Shown: positions 31,390 to 41,223, counted from the stretch's first letter. The stretch is DNA of 64,000 nt from CAYQUC01 sp964514215 (GCA_964514215.1 CAZEPW010000001.1:60067-124066); one strand, 5' to 3'. Numbers and translations are program-made. Notes: generated by a model not told the origin, from the letters alone.

Positions 31390-34300
31390 ATGGAAAGCTC
31401 AAAACTAAACTTTAACTTATTTTTATATAGTCGGACTTTTATTGTAATTGCTGTTTTATTTTCAATGATGGTGACTATTGTTGTTTACTTACAATTGCGA
31501 GAAGAAGAGCAGCGTAGCTTTGACTTGCGCTTAGAAAAAGTTACAAATAATTATTCATTGGTTTTTTCACTTAAAATAGACTCCAATATTAATGAATTAA
31601 ATAATTTACTGCGGTTTTATAATAGCCGCGATTATGTCAGCCATGTTGAATTTGTTAATTTTGTTGCACCGGTGTTTGAAAAAAATAATGGTATTCAAGC
31701 TTTGGTCTGGGCTCCAAAAATAACGCAAGCAGATTTAAAAAAACACGAGAAAAATTTTAATATTTCTCACAAAAACTATAAGGTGTGGCAACGAGAGTCA
31801 ACCGGTGGTGTTCATGCTGTTACCAAGCGAGAGTATTATTATCCTGTACACTATATTTATCCCTTGGAAGGCAACAAAGCTAAATTAGGCTTTGATTTAG
31901 CATCAAATGATAAAAAAAGACGTGCTCTATTATTATCACGAGATGTCGGTACTGTTATTGCCTCTGAAAGTATTAAACTTATTCAACAAAAAAAAATCAA
32001 ACTCAATAACCAATCAGAACTCTTGGTTTTTTTACCCTTTTATAAACTAAATAATAACAGTGTTAGCAGTCGTGAAATTTTAAATTGGACGATGACGCAA
32101 AGACAGAAAAATATAAATGGTTTTATGCTTGGGGTTTTTAAAGTAGGTGAAATGTTTGAGGCTGCAATAAAAGATTTACCTTCGAGTGGTTTGGATATTT
32201 TAATATTTGATGTTACCGATGGAAAGTCAACGTCTAATAAAACATTATTATACAGCCATCGTTCTAGATTAAGCACTAATAACAATGCTATAGGCTCGGG
32301 TGAGCTAACCGTAATACGTAATATTACTATTGCTGGCAGGCAATGGGCATTAGGATTTGAGCCAACAGTGCACTTTTACAATCAATTTTATCATGATGAA
32401 GCGACTATCTTTCTTAGTATTGGAATGATTATGAGTGTTTTGTTATTGCTTTATCTATTAACTTTACGTTACCGAATTAATTCTACCAACGCCAAGTTAG
32501 AAAAATACAATGCTGAATTAATTAATAATGAAATTAAACAAAGAGTTGTTATAGAAACAATTGCTGATGGTTTAATGGTTATTGATGATAAAGGCATTGT
32601 GGAATCGTTTAATCCAGCTGCATCATTATTGTTTGGTTATGATGAAATTGAAGTGCTTGGTAAAAATGTAAAGATGTTTATACCCGATAATATAAAAGCA
32701 GAGCATGATGCTTATATTCAAAAGTTTGTGGCAACAGGAGAAAAAAATATTATTGGCGTAAGTCGTGAAGTGACTGGCTTGCATAAAAATGGCAGTACTT
32801 TTCCTCTAGAGCTTTCTGTAAAAGAAATGTTGATTGAAGGGGATTTGAAATTTACTGGTGTTATGCACGATATCACGAAACAAAAAGATTTTGAAACGAA
32901 AATGATAATAGCCAAAGAGTTAGCAGAAGCCGGAACAAGGGTTAAAAATGATTTTTTAGCAACCATGAGTCATGAAATCCGAACACCAATGAATGGTGTA
33001 TTAGGTATGATTCAACTTTTAAATGATACTACCTTATCAAACGAGCAACGTGAGTATGTTGACGTTATCAATAATTCTGGGCAAGCCTTGTTGGAAATCA
33101 TTAATGATATTTTGGACTTTTCAAAAATCGAAGCGGGGCAACTTAAAATTGATCCTGTTGAATTTAATTTAGAACAAACAATATTTGATGTTATTCAGCT
33201 TCTCGCAAGAAATGTGCAACGAAAAAAAATTCATTTTATTTTTAATTATAGTGTTGAATGCCCTAAGTATGTTTTCGGTGATCCCAATAGAATACGACAA
33301 GTGATTATGAATCTGGTTGGTAATGCTGTTAAATTTACCGAGCAAGGACATGTTTGCATATTGGTAAAACAAATCCGAAAAATAAACTCAAAATGTACTT
33401 TGCATATTGAAGTGCAAGATACTGGTGTTGGTATTTCAGAAAACGCGATACCTCATTTATTTGAATCATTTACACAAGCTGATACGACAACTACCCGGCA
33501 ATATGGTGGCACGGGTCTTGGTTTAGCGATTAGTAAGCAATTGGTGAAGCTTATGGGAGGCAATATTGAGGTTGCTAGCCAACCTGATGTTGGCTCAACG
33601 TTTTTGGTGACTTTAACTTTAACTGATCAGGATTTAGACGATGTTTTTGATGATGAATTAATTGACGATAAAAAAGTATTGGTTGTCGATAGTTATGAAT
33701 TTGGCCGAAAACAATTAGAAACTCAGTTGTCGGGGTTTGGGGTAAATGTGAGTAGTGTAGCTACTAGTCCACTAGCGCTTGAAATGTTGTTACGACATGA
33801 TGATTTTGATGCCGTCATTTTAAATCATACTATTGATGATAATTCGACTTTAAATTTAATCAAACAGATTCGAAATAATAATAACTTGCTAAAGTTAGGG
33901 ATTATATTACTAAGCTCACAGTTAACAATTGGTGATACTGAAAAATATCGTGCGGCAGGTGTTAATGCGTATTTCAATAAACCCATTATGAATTCAATAT
34001 TAATTAAAGCCTTGCTTGAAGTAACGGCTAATGTTGTTAATGAACAACATAGTTTAATCACTTTAAATTCATTAAAAATAGAGCATCATAATGCTGCTGT
34101 TAATTACGAAAAAATAATCGCTTCAGTTTTAGTTGTTGAAGATAACGATGTTAATTCTCAGGTTATTAAAGCGTTACTAAATAAATTTGGAATTGGTTGT
34201 GAACTAACTTTTGATGGTGAACAGGCAATTGCGGCTTGGAAAGAAAATAGCTTTGATTTAATTTTAATGGATTGCCAAATGCCTGTTATGGATGGTTATC

Positions 34301-34899
34301 AAGCAACCGTTGAAATTAGAAAAATCGAACAACAACAGGCTAAAAAAGCTATCCCTATCATCGCGTTAACTGCGAACGTTATGCAAGGTGACAAGGAAAA
34401 ATGTTTGGCTGCTGGTATGAATGATTTTTTATCAAAGCCAATCGAAGTTGTTGCTTTAGAAGGTATGTTAAAAAAATGGTTATTTGCAAACCATGAACCA
34501 CTTCCAATAACTATCGATCCTATTAAAGCTGGTGAAACGGTGGGGAATAAAACTCAAGACATTATTGATTTAAAAAAAATTCAACAGCTTCAAGAATTGA
34601 TGGGGGATGCAATGTCTGAGTTAATAAATTCCTTCGTAACCTCCAGTGCTAATACGTTAGAAAAATTACAAGATGCGAAACAATCAATGGATAGTATCGA
34701 AGTACGGCAGTTGGCACATAGTTTAAAAGGCACCTCTGGAAATGTTGGTGCAATGCAGTTGATGGATTTGTCTGGCAAAATTGAACAGTTAGCAAAACAT
34801 GAACAATTGGATGATGCTGACAAAATTATTAACGAAATGTTGATGTCATTTGCCGAAACTAAAAAACAACTGCAATCAGTTATAGCCCAGTTGGGATGA
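31390..34899 (+). CDS. CHASE-PAS hybrid sensor histidine kinase with two receivers and Hpt
   Basis: A 1169-residue multidomain kinase. TM1 is about 17-38; a periplasmic CHASE domain follows, with the marker Y-Y-Y-P-V-H-Y-I-Y-P-L then G-F-D-L-A-S-N; TM2 is about 338-358. Next come a PAS domain (about 390-500), HisKA with H528 (T-M-S-H-E-I-R-T-P), HATPase, two receivers and a C-terminal Hpt with H1110 (L-A-H-S-L-K-G-T). Receiver 2 has its acceptor D961 in L-I-L-M-D-C-Q-M-P. Receiver 1 has N812 (V-I-L-N-H-T) where Asp is expected and is probably not phosphorylated. No dedicated response regulator is adjacent. Confidence 0.9.
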   Translation: MESSKLNFNLFLYSRTFIVIAVLFSMMVTIVVYLQLREEEQRSFDLRLEKVTNNYSLVFSLKIDSNINELNNLLRFYNSRDYVSHVEFVNFVAPVFEKNNGIQALVWAPKITQADLKKHEKNFNISHKNYKVWQRESTGGVHAVTKREYYYPVHYIYPLEGNKAKLGFDLASNDKKRRALLLSRDVGTVIASESIKLIQQKKIKLNNQSELLVFLPFYKLNNNSVSSREILNWTMTQRQKNINGFMLGVFKVGEMFEAAIKDLPSSGLDILIFDVTDGKSTSNKTLLYSHRSRLSTNNNAIGSGELTVIRNITIAGRQWALGFEPTVHFYNQFYHDEATIFLSIGMIMSVLLLLYLLTLRYRINSTNAKLEKYNAELINNEIKQRVVIETIADGLMVIDDKGIVESFNPAASLLFGYDEIEVLGKNVKMFIPDNIKAEHDAYIQKFVATGEKNIIGVSREVTGLHKNGSTFPLELSVKEMLIEGDLKFTGVMHDITKQKDFETKMIIAKELAEAGTRVKNDFLATMSHEIRTPMNGVLGMIQLLNDTTLSNEQREYVDVINNSGQALLEIINDILDFSKIEAGQLKIDPVEFNLEQTIFDVIQLLARNVQRKKIHFIFNYSVECPKYVFGDPNRIRQVIMNLVGNAVKFTEQGHVCILVKQIRKINSKCTLHIEVQDTGVGISENAIPHLFESFTQADTTTTRQYGGTGLGLAISKQLVKLMGGNIEVASQPDVGSTFLVTLTLTDQDLDDVFDDELIDDKKVLVVDSYEFGRKQLETQLSGFGVNVSSVATSPLALEMLLRHDDFDAVILNHTIDDNSTLNLIKQIRNNNNLLKLGIILLSSQLTIGDTEKYRAAGVNAYFNKPIMNSILIKALLEVTANVVNEQHSLITLNSLKIEHHNAAVNYEKIIASVLVVEDNDVNSQVIKALLNKFGIGCELTFDGEQAIAAWKENSFDLILMDCQMPVMDGYQATVEIRKIEQQQAKKAIPIIALTANVMQGDKEKCLAAGMNDFLSKPIEVVALEGMLKKWLFANHEPLPITIDPIKAGETVGNKTQDIIDLKKIQQLQELMGDAMSELINSFVTSSANTLEKLQDAKQSMDSIEVRQLAHSLKGTSGNVGAMQLMDLSGKIEQLAKHEQLDDADKIINEMLMSFAETKKQLQSVIAQLG

Positions 34900-34906
34900 G
34901 TTTTAT

Positions 34907-34951
34907 CGACCCCCAACAAACGATAGTTCAGGTTAGTTAAGCTACGTTGTT
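34907..34951. repeat. REP-like fragment between convergent kinase and acylase genes
   Basis: CGACCCCCAACA (34907-34918) and CTACGTTGTT (34942-34951) are the same end blocks as in the repeat after fnr. Between them stands AGTTCAGGTTA (34925-34935), which also occurs in the terminal repeat of the element at 49217-49343. Confidence 0.5.
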
Positions 34952-34980
34952 GAGGTTTTCTGGTTATTAATTTAACGCAA

Positions 34981-37554
34981 TTAGCGTTTATAATGTATCA
35001 CTTTGGACGAAACCGTATTGTCATTAATATCCTCTGTGGTGTAGTTTAATGAACGTAAATGCCCCTTATCAGAATAATAACGGGTTTGATCATTGTAATA
35101 TTTAGAATTGATGTTAATAGACTGTGAATAAGTTAATAAGCCACGAGCTTGAGGAGCTTCGTCATCGAAACCTACAATCATTATCCAGCCAGATCCAAAT
35201 CGAATCTGATATCCCTCTGATGTTAGCTGTGATTCAAGATTGTTACCGGTAAGGACATCTTTCGCTGTAGGATAATTGTGTTTTGCAAAAATTGAGTTAT
35301 CTCGTCGTTGAGAGCTTGAAAATATATTAAATCCACCTTCAATATCGTGTGCCCCAGACCACGGAATTTTATGTTTTGATGGTTGCCCGTTAGCGAGTGT
35401 TCTTTCAATGAACATAATGTCTCCCAATTTATCATCTACTTTCCAACCTGCCGCTTCAATATTTTTAATGGCATTTGCTAATATAAATAATATGGCGTCA
35501 TCGTTGATTAATTTTCTTGGTGTATTTTCAGGATCCAATGGGTCAAATGGAATGTCATAATAATTATTCTTACTAAACAAAAAAGAAAACTCTCTGATTA
35601 AATGTCCCGCGATTGATTTTTTATTTTGGCTGCCATCCCATTTTTCAAGTGCTTGGCAACCATCGTTAATATCAACAGTGATTGAATCATTTAGCTGAAT
35701 TGCTTTATTACTATTTCTATGGCATAGCGATATTAAGTCAGTTAAAATCATTTCAGGTAGATATGCTCGATTTGATAGTAGTGCGGATTCAACTTCATCT
35801 AAAGAAAACAACCGATCTTCTCCAGTAGAATCGTGTAGCATTTTTAAACTCATGCGAGTACGTAATGATAGTTCGGATTTTTCACCGCCATAGAGTGGTG
35901 AAAAGTTTTCAAGTAGTGAGTTTAGGTTTGTTGCCCAGTATGAATCATTAGAATTTTGGACATAGTCGCTACGCTCTATTTTGGGGGCTTTCACATAGGG
36001 CACTGCATTGGTGAATATAAATTCAGTTAAATGCCCGGGTAATATTGTAAACCCAAAGTTCTTTCTCGCCGCTATAATGTCAGGATTAGTATTAATTAAA
36101 TTAATAGCGGTTTGTGACAGCTCGGGAACAGTTGAATCATCGATGTAGTAGGTTTTGCCTTTTTTATCTGAATAAAGGGTGTTATTAAATATAACCCCAT
36201 CATAATCCTTAAAAGCCTGTTTAAATTCGTCTAAGTTAGATGCTTTATTCATTGCTAACCAATGGTCAATAGAATCTGTATTGCCTAGGTTGATATCTTT
36301 TATGACATAAGCTTGTGTATCATCCCAAGGCAAAACTGAATTAGCTTCAATGACTATTCCGAGTTTAGTATAAAAAATTTCTTTTTCTAATGTAACCAGT
36401 GCTGTTTCTGTTTTAACCGCTATCGATATTTTTTTACTGGATATAGTGTGTTCGACACCGTCTAAAAAATAACGCATTCGGTTGCCCGGAACCAAGGCTA
36501 GGCGATATACAATAAAATGTTCAGCGGCAGAAAAGGTATGGGTCCATGCTATATTTTGATTAAAGCCTATGTTAATTACTCCTGGAACGCCTAAAGCCGA
36601 TGCCCCCATAGTATTCATTACACCGGGTATAATTGCATGCCACTGCCAGAATCGTAACATTCCAAAATGTGGAAAATGGGTGTTTGATAATAGAATCCCG
36701 TTTGAGTTTTTGGTTAAATTTTTTCCTAGTGCCCAGCCATTAGAGCCAATTTCTAATTTGTTAAAGTTAGGCAGTTTAGTATTATCATTAAAATTCCATT
36801 TAGGGTTTGGTTTTTTGTTTTTAGCTAATTTTATTGTTTGGTTAGTTTTAAATAAGGGTTTGTTTTGAGATAGGAGTGGGTAAGGTTGCCATTGAGTTTC
36901 ATCCCCCGGGTTTGCGAAAAAAATTTGAGGAAAAAAATTGCTTGATCCGGCAATGATACTAAGAGTGAATATTCGTGTCATTACATCAGTGATAGAAATT
37001 GGTTTTACCCAGAGCTTATCTTTGCACAGTGGATCACGTTTATCTTTATCGGTGTCGTTATGTTTTAGTTCATTAAGATAATAATTATAGCCTTGAGTAA
37101 AGCCAAGTATTAACGCTTTAGCGTTATCGCTCATGTCAGGCCATTTTTTTTCAGCCAGTTCTCTAATACCAAGTGCTTTGAAACCAAAATCAGATATTAT
37201 ATTTTCAGTATCACCTTTTATTGCTTTATCTGGACCAAAATATTTTGATCGTTCGCTATTAACACGTACAAACTCATCGGCTATCAGACAAAGATTATCT
37301 TTTGCTTGAGAATAACCATTACCAAAAGCCAAACTCTCAAGGTTATCAGCTTTAATATGTGGTACTCCGTAATGTGTAATTATTATTTGAGCAGATAATT
37401 CGCCCTTAGGGGCGAAAGCAATTAATTTTTTAGGTTTTTTATTGTCATGAGGCTCGGTGTAGGCATTTTCGATTGTTAATAAAAAGAAAAAAGAAAGTAA
37501 TATTAAAAACCATTTAGCAATAAAAATTAAACTGCGAATCATTGAAGTCACCAT
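34981..37554 (-). CDS. Penicillin acylase-family (Ntn) amidohydrolase
   Basis: An exported precursor of 857 residues with an N-terminal hydrophobic signal (about 10-30). V-P-H-I-K-A-D-N and G-N-G-Y-S-Q-A-K-D-N are typical of the alpha chain. The autocatalytic cleavage/nucleophile site is G270-S271-N-G-W-A-L-G, followed by N-T-H-F-P-H. The family includes penicillin G acylase, PvdQ and N-acyl-homoserine lactone acylases; this one is closest in layout to the long-chain acyl group, but the substrate is unproven. It diverges from the ketosynthase cluster across a very AT-rich region, so the acylase might process a product of that cluster or a quorum signal. Confidence 0.8.
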   Translation of the reverse strand: MVTSMIRSLIFIAKWFLILLSFFFLLTIENAYTEPHDNKKPKKLIAFAPKGELSAQIIITHYGVPHIKADNLESLAFGNGYSQAKDNLCLIADEFVRVNSERSKYFGPDKAIKGDTENIISDFGFKALGIRELAEKKWPDMSDNAKALILGFTQGYNYYLNELKHNDTDKDKRDPLCKDKLWVKPISITDVMTRIFTLSIIAGSSNFFPQIFFANPGDETQWQPYPLLSQNKPLFKTNQTIKLAKNKKPNPKWNFNDNTKLPNFNKLEIGSNGWALGKNLTKNSNGILLSNTHFPHFGMLRFWQWHAIIPGVMNTMGASALGVPGVINIGFNQNIAWTHTFSAAEHFIVYRLALVPGNRMRYFLDGVEHTISSKKISIAVKTETALVTLEKEIFYTKLGIVIEANSVLPWDDTQAYVIKDINLGNTDSIDHWLAMNKASNLDEFKQAFKDYDGVIFNNTLYSDKKGKTYYIDDSTVPELSQTAINLINTNPDIIAARKNFGFTILPGHLTEFIFTNAVPYVKAPKIERSDYVQNSNDSYWATNLNSLLENFSPLYGGEKSELSLRTRMSLKMLHDSTGEDRLFSLDEVESALLSNRAYLPEMILTDLISLCHRNSNKAIQLNDSITVDINDGCQALEKWDGSQNKKSIAGHLIREFSFLFSKNNYYDIPFDPLDPENTPRKLINDDAILFILANAIKNIEAAGWKVDDKLGDIMFIERTLANGQPSKHKIPWSGAHDIEGGFNIFSSSQRRDNSIFAKHNYPTAKDVLTGNNLESQLTSEGYQIRFGSGWIMIVGFDDEAPQARGLLTYSQSININSKYYNDQTRYYSDKGHLRSLNYTTEDINDNTVSSKVIHYKR

Positions 37555-38035
37555 TTATATAATTGTTATTTTTTATTAACGAAATTTAATTCGTTGTTAA
37601 TTTATTATTTGTATTGGGTAATTATTAAAAATTTATCGCTTTACTGGAGTTTTTGGTTTGCTGTTAGTTTGTTTAGTTTTAATTTAATTACGTTTATTAT
37701 AGTAAATATTTAGTGGAAATTAAAACTGTCCGCATAATTTGCTGGTGTGATTTCCCTATTAATAATGATGTATCGATAGGATGTTAACTTAGAGTAAGCA
37801 TGTTTGTTGTTTAATTAAAATACTTTGTATTTTACATTTATTTAATGTTAAATGGCAAAAGTTTCGGTTCTTCATTTTAAGCGTTGATAGTTTTTAATTA
37901 ACTATCAGTTAACAAAAATTTTGTTGTTACAATTTATTTATTTTAAGTAACGTATCAATTGATAAAAATAAATAAAATATTTTTTTAATTTATAATAATA
38001 ATTCCCATTAATGAGTTCCATTGTAAGGAGTCTTT
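37555..38035. other. AT-rich divergent regulatory region
   Basis: 481 bases, extremely AT-rich, with no gene. Near the ketosynthase side: a palindrome TATCAATTGATA (37953-37964), a consensus -10 TATAAT (37991-37996) and the ribosome-binding site AAGGAG before ATG 38036. The palindrome centre lies about 44 bases before the predicted transcription start, where an activator could bind. Confidence 0.6.
37991..37996 (+). promoter_or_regulatory. -10 hexamer of the ketosynthase cluster
   Basis: Perfect TATAAT, 40 bases before the ATG at 38036. No good -35 hexamer is 17 bases upstream, which fits an activator-dependent promoter using the palindrome at 37953-37964. Confidence 0.5.
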
Positions 38036-39202
38036 ATGACAGTTTTACAGGAAGTGTACCTCACGTCGGCAGGAGTTTTTTTACCAAATAGTCCCGTTCA
38101 AAACCATGAGGTAGAAAATTATTTGGGCTTGGTGGGAGGTAAGCCAAGTCGTTATCGAAAAATTATCCAACGAGCCAATGGCATTAAAGAACGTTATTAC
38201 GCTAGAAATTTAGATGGTGAACAAACGCATTTAAATGAAGAGCTAGCAGCGAATGCTATATCAGATGTATTAAAAAATAGAGGCATGAGTGTTAATGATG
38301 TTGATATGCTCGCTGCAGCAACGACTTGGCCTGATACTTTAGTTCCTGGTTTTGCATCAATGGTTCATGGTCGTATTGGTGGAGGTATTATGGATATATT
38401 AAGCCCTGGAGGTGTTTGCGCTGCCTCAATGCAAGCTTTTAAAGCGGCTTCGAATACCATTCGAGTTGGTGATCACAAAAATGCGATGGTTGTCGCATCT
38501 GAATTAACCAGCCGGTTATTGAAAAGCGAACGTTTTGAAAAAGAATCTGAATTAAAAAATGAGCGCGAAGGGGTTGCTGATTCCTATCAATATTTTAATG
38601 CGGATTTTTTGCGATGGATGTTATCCGATGGTGCCGGTGCGGTGTTACTTGAAAATAAGCGTCACACTGAAAAATTATCTTTAAAAGTTGATTGGGTGGA
38701 ATTACGATCTTATGCTCATATTTTTCCGGCTTGTATGTATATGGGGATATCTCAAACTCAAGATTTAAAACCTCAAGATAGTTTTCATCATTATGATACT
38801 TTTTCAGATGCTGATGACGCTGGTTTATTTGTACTTAGACAAAATACTAATTTACTAGAAGAAGGTTTAATTGCATCGGTTATTGAGATGGGCAACGATT
38901 TGGTTAAGCAAGGTAAAATCAACGCGAGTGAAGTAAAGTGGTTTTTACCGCATATTAGCTCAAAAATATTGGGGGATAAATTGCACCCATTAGCAGTAGA
39001 AGCTGGATTGACTTGGCCAAAAGAACAATGGTTTACAAACCTTGTGACTAAAGGTAATACTGGGGCAGCCAGTATCTTTATCATGTTAGAAGAACTGATG
39101 CATTCTGGGAAGTTAAATGAAGGAGACAAAATTGTAACAATGGTACCTGAATCTGGTCGTTTCTCAGTTTCTTATGCGCAATTTACCGTTGTTGCACCTT
39201 AG
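38036..39202 (+). CDS. Beta-ketoacyl-ACP synthase III-like enzyme (StlD/DarB-like)
   Basis: A 388-residue thiolase-fold ketosynthase. The KAS III triad is complete: C128 (P-G-G-V-C-A-A-S), H306 (F-L-P-H-I-S-S) and N341 (T-K-G-N-T-G-A-A). It is longer than FabH. The N-terminal Y-L-G-L-V-G-G-K-P-S-R, N-G-I-K-E-R-Y-Y-A and G-E-Q-T-H-L-N segments resemble the StlD/DarB ketosynthases of stilbene and dialkylresorcinol pathways, which join two acyl-derived units. No cyclase or aromatase partner is adjacent; instead a putative diiron oxidase follows after 27 bases. So the product is likely fatty-acid-derived but not predictable. Confidence 0.8.
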   Translation: MTVLQEVYLTSAGVFLPNSPVQNHEVENYLGLVGGKPSRYRKIIQRANGIKERYYARNLDGEQTHLNEELAANAISDVLKNRGMSVNDVDMLAAATTWPDTLVPGFASMVHGRIGGGIMDILSPGGVCAASMQAFKAASNTIRVGDHKNAMVVASELTSRLLKSERFEKESELKNEREGVADSYQYFNADFLRWMLSDGAGAVLLENKRHTEKLSLKVDWVELRSYAHIFPACMYMGISQTQDLKPQDSFHHYDTFSDADDAGLFVLRQNTNLLEEGLIASVIEMGNDLVKQGKINASEVKWFLPHISSKILGDKLHPLAVEAGLTWPKEQWFTNLVTKGNTGAASIFIMLEELMHSGKLNEGDKIVTMVPESGRFSVSYAQFTVVAP

Positions 39203-39229
39203 GCTAATTAACTACAAAGGATATCTATT

Positions 39230-40000
39230 ATGAATATTGCACCGAACGCGAATAATCATCCTCGGGATCAAGACGTTATTGATGATGCACTAAAAAACTC
39301 TCCACTTGGAATGGAATTTTATGAGCAAAGTGATAACTCAACATCAAAGTTTTTGGCTATTGAGCTTGCTCTAGTATGGCGCGAGTTTGAGCAACGAATT
39401 AGTGAGGTTCCTGTCATTAAAAAAATTGAAAATGGCTCGTTTACTTTATCTGATTATAAAATCTTGTTACTCAATTTACGCCAGCAAGTAAGCGAGGGCG
39501 GTCGATGGTTATCTCGAGCTGCGTCGAGTATGGAAAACCATCTTTTTCCACTGCGTTCAGCTTTAATTCAGCACGCTAATGATGAGCATCGTGATTTTTT
39601 GATGCTTGATAAAATGTATGTTGGGCTAGGTGGTCGTATCGAAGATATTCAAAATGCGCAACGTAATATTGGTTCAGAAATATTTACGGCATACATGTTT
39701 CATCAAGCAACCCAGCCAAATCCCGTCCAAATGTTTGGTGCTATGTTTTTAATTGAAGGGTTAGGAAATAAAAAAGCAGGTATTTGGGGGAATATGATTA
39801 AAGAACAATTAAAATTAGCTGATGAAAATATTATTTTTATGCTTTATCACGCAGAAAATGACGTGGAACATTATGAGAGATTAAAAGCGGCGCTAAGTTT
39901 GCCGCTGATTAATCAAGAACGTGCAGCGAATATTGTTAGAATGGCTCGTATTGTCGGGCGTTTGTATTGTTTACAATTTGAAGAAATGAATAATTACTAA
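39230..40000 (+). CDS. Haem-oxygenase-fold putative diiron oxidase
   Basis: A 256-residue all-helical protein of the iron-containing redox enzyme group (TenA/PqqC-like, haem-oxygenase-like diiron oxidases such as UndA, SznF and CADD). Candidate metal ligands in the family spacing are E119 and H120 (N-D-E-H-R-D-F), E176 (L-I-E-G-L-G) and H207, E209, H214 (Y-H-A-E-N-D-V-E-H). Known members oxidise fatty acids to alkenes, N-oxygenate arginine or cleave amino acids. Here it lies between the ketosynthase and an unrecognised gene in one operon, so it may oxidise the ketosynthase product. The ligand assignment is by eye. Confidence 0.7.
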   Translation: MNIAPNANNHPRDQDVIDDALKNSPLGMEFYEQSDNSTSKFLAIELALVWREFEQRISEVPVIKKIENGSFTLSDYKILLLNLRQQVSEGGRWLSRAASSMENHLFPLRSALIQHANDEHRDFLMLDKMYVGLGGRIEDIQNAQRNIGSEIFTAYMFHQATQPNPVQMFGAMFLIEGLGNKKAGIWGNMIKEQLKLADENIIFMLYHAENDVEHYERLKAALSLPLINQERAANIVRMARIVGRLYCLQFEEMNNY

Positions 40001-40023
40001 AACTCAAATCAAGGGGGATTAAA

Positions 40024-40959
40024 TTGAAAAGCAATAAACAAACAATAATAGTTAATAGTGCCCCTCTGATTGAACCAACAGAGCGGCCTAATCAGTCAAC
40101 AATTTTTGATGTCTTGCGTCATGATCCTATGCTTGAATTACCGGCTCAGTGGCGAGAGTTACAAATTAAAGATAGTCAACGCTGGACTCGCTATTATATT
40201 TTGCCAATTTTAAAGCCAGCTTGTATTACTTTAATATGGCTAATAAAAATTGTTAAACGAATTGCAAGTATCTTTAGAATATCGTTACAGTCTGAGCGCT
40301 TATTAAATTTTTTAAGCTTATTTTTCATGAATCGGTTTGTTTCTCCAGAGGCTCAAGAAATATTATTGCGCCACTTATCATTAGAAAATATTTTGGTTCA
40401 TTTTGTGGTTAAAAATAGCAATGCCACCGATGTTTCTGTGACGCATTTACGTCCTCAGCAAATTAGTCAATTAGGGGATGTGGCTGGAATGAATGCCACG
40501 TTACTACACGATACGATTATACTGAATTTATTCGTTGAGTTAGGTGGTTCAAAAAGCGCAAATCTTATGGATAAAATTGCAATAAACGAAATTGACTTTA
40601 GTATGTTGCAAGTGCCTGAATTTAAAATCGATCGCTCAGGAAAGGGGAAGCTGATTAATCTTGATTTTGAATCGACAATTTATATCGTTGTGTTGTTTTT
40701 GGTATTATTATTCAGCGATAAACAAATGGAAAGCTCGGCCAATTCATTGTTTCTGGATGAAAGTTTAATGAAAATTTTAAGCAACCTAACCGGAGATAAC
40801 TCCTTTCGCTCATGGACGATAACACCGTTTACGAGCTATTTGAGAATGCCTTTTGATTTAACGGATGCGTTGCATAAACATATTAAAACATATGAACATG
40901 CCTACAGTCGCTTGAAACAAATTCAGGCGAAACAAAAGCCATATTCAGCGGTATCGTAG
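40024..40959 (+). CDS. Unrecognised protein of the ketosynthase/oxidase cluster
   Basis: A 311-residue protein that I cannot place in a family. TTG start with a strong AAGGGGG site upstream. It has a hydrophobic stretch near 55-75 (P-A-C-I-T-L-I-W-L-I-K-I-V) followed by basic residues, and a second hydrophobic run near 224-234 (I-Y-I-V-V-L-F-L-V-L-L-F). The H-F-V-V-K-N-S-N-A-T-D-V region and the closing helix with A-Y-S-R-L-K-Q are otherwise unremarkable. No signal peptide or metal motif. Tight spacing (23 bases) ties it to the oxidase; a membrane-associated partner or acyltransferase-like role is only a guess. Confidence 0.7.
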   Translation: MKSNKQTIIVNSAPLIEPTERPNQSTIFDVLRHDPMLELPAQWRELQIKDSQRWTRYYILPILKPACITLIWLIKIVKRIASIFRISLQSERLLNFLSLFFMNRFVSPEAQEILLRHLSLENILVHFVVKNSNATDVSVTHLRPQQISQLGDVAGMNATLLHDTIILNLFVELGGSKSANLMDKIAINEIDFSMLQVPEFKIDRSGKGKLINLDFESTIYIVVLFLVLLFSDKQMESSANSLFLDESLMKILSNLTGDNSFRSWTITPFTSYLRMPFDLTDALHKHIKTYEHAYSRLKQIQAKQKPYSAVS

Positions 40960-40990
40960 CTTGGGGGGGAATTTTTATTGGATTCAATAA

Positions 40991-41053
40991 ACCGTGTTCT
41001 TTTAACGCTATTGGTTGGCATTTTTGGCATCGTCATAAGCCAAAAAACACGGT
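40991..41053. terminator. Long inverted repeat after the ketosynthase cluster
   Basis: ACCGTGTT (40991-40998) pairs with AACACGGT (41046-41053), with an inner TTGGC/GCCAA pair, forming a potential 63-base hairpin. It begins 31 bases after the last cluster gene and precedes ccmA. No T-run follows, so it may be a transcript-end structure or a ccm leader element. Confidence 0.45.
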
Positions 41054-41223
41054 AATCGAAAAAACAACATTTCCGACTAACTTATCAAAATACAGCAGAA
41101 AACTGGCCTAATCCCTCAATTTTGTTCACTTTTTGGACATGGTTCGTTGCAAGCCTATGTGAAATCCGATAGCCTTAGCGCAACATTTTTATTCATCAAT
41201 TGAACTAGCACGACATCACGCTT

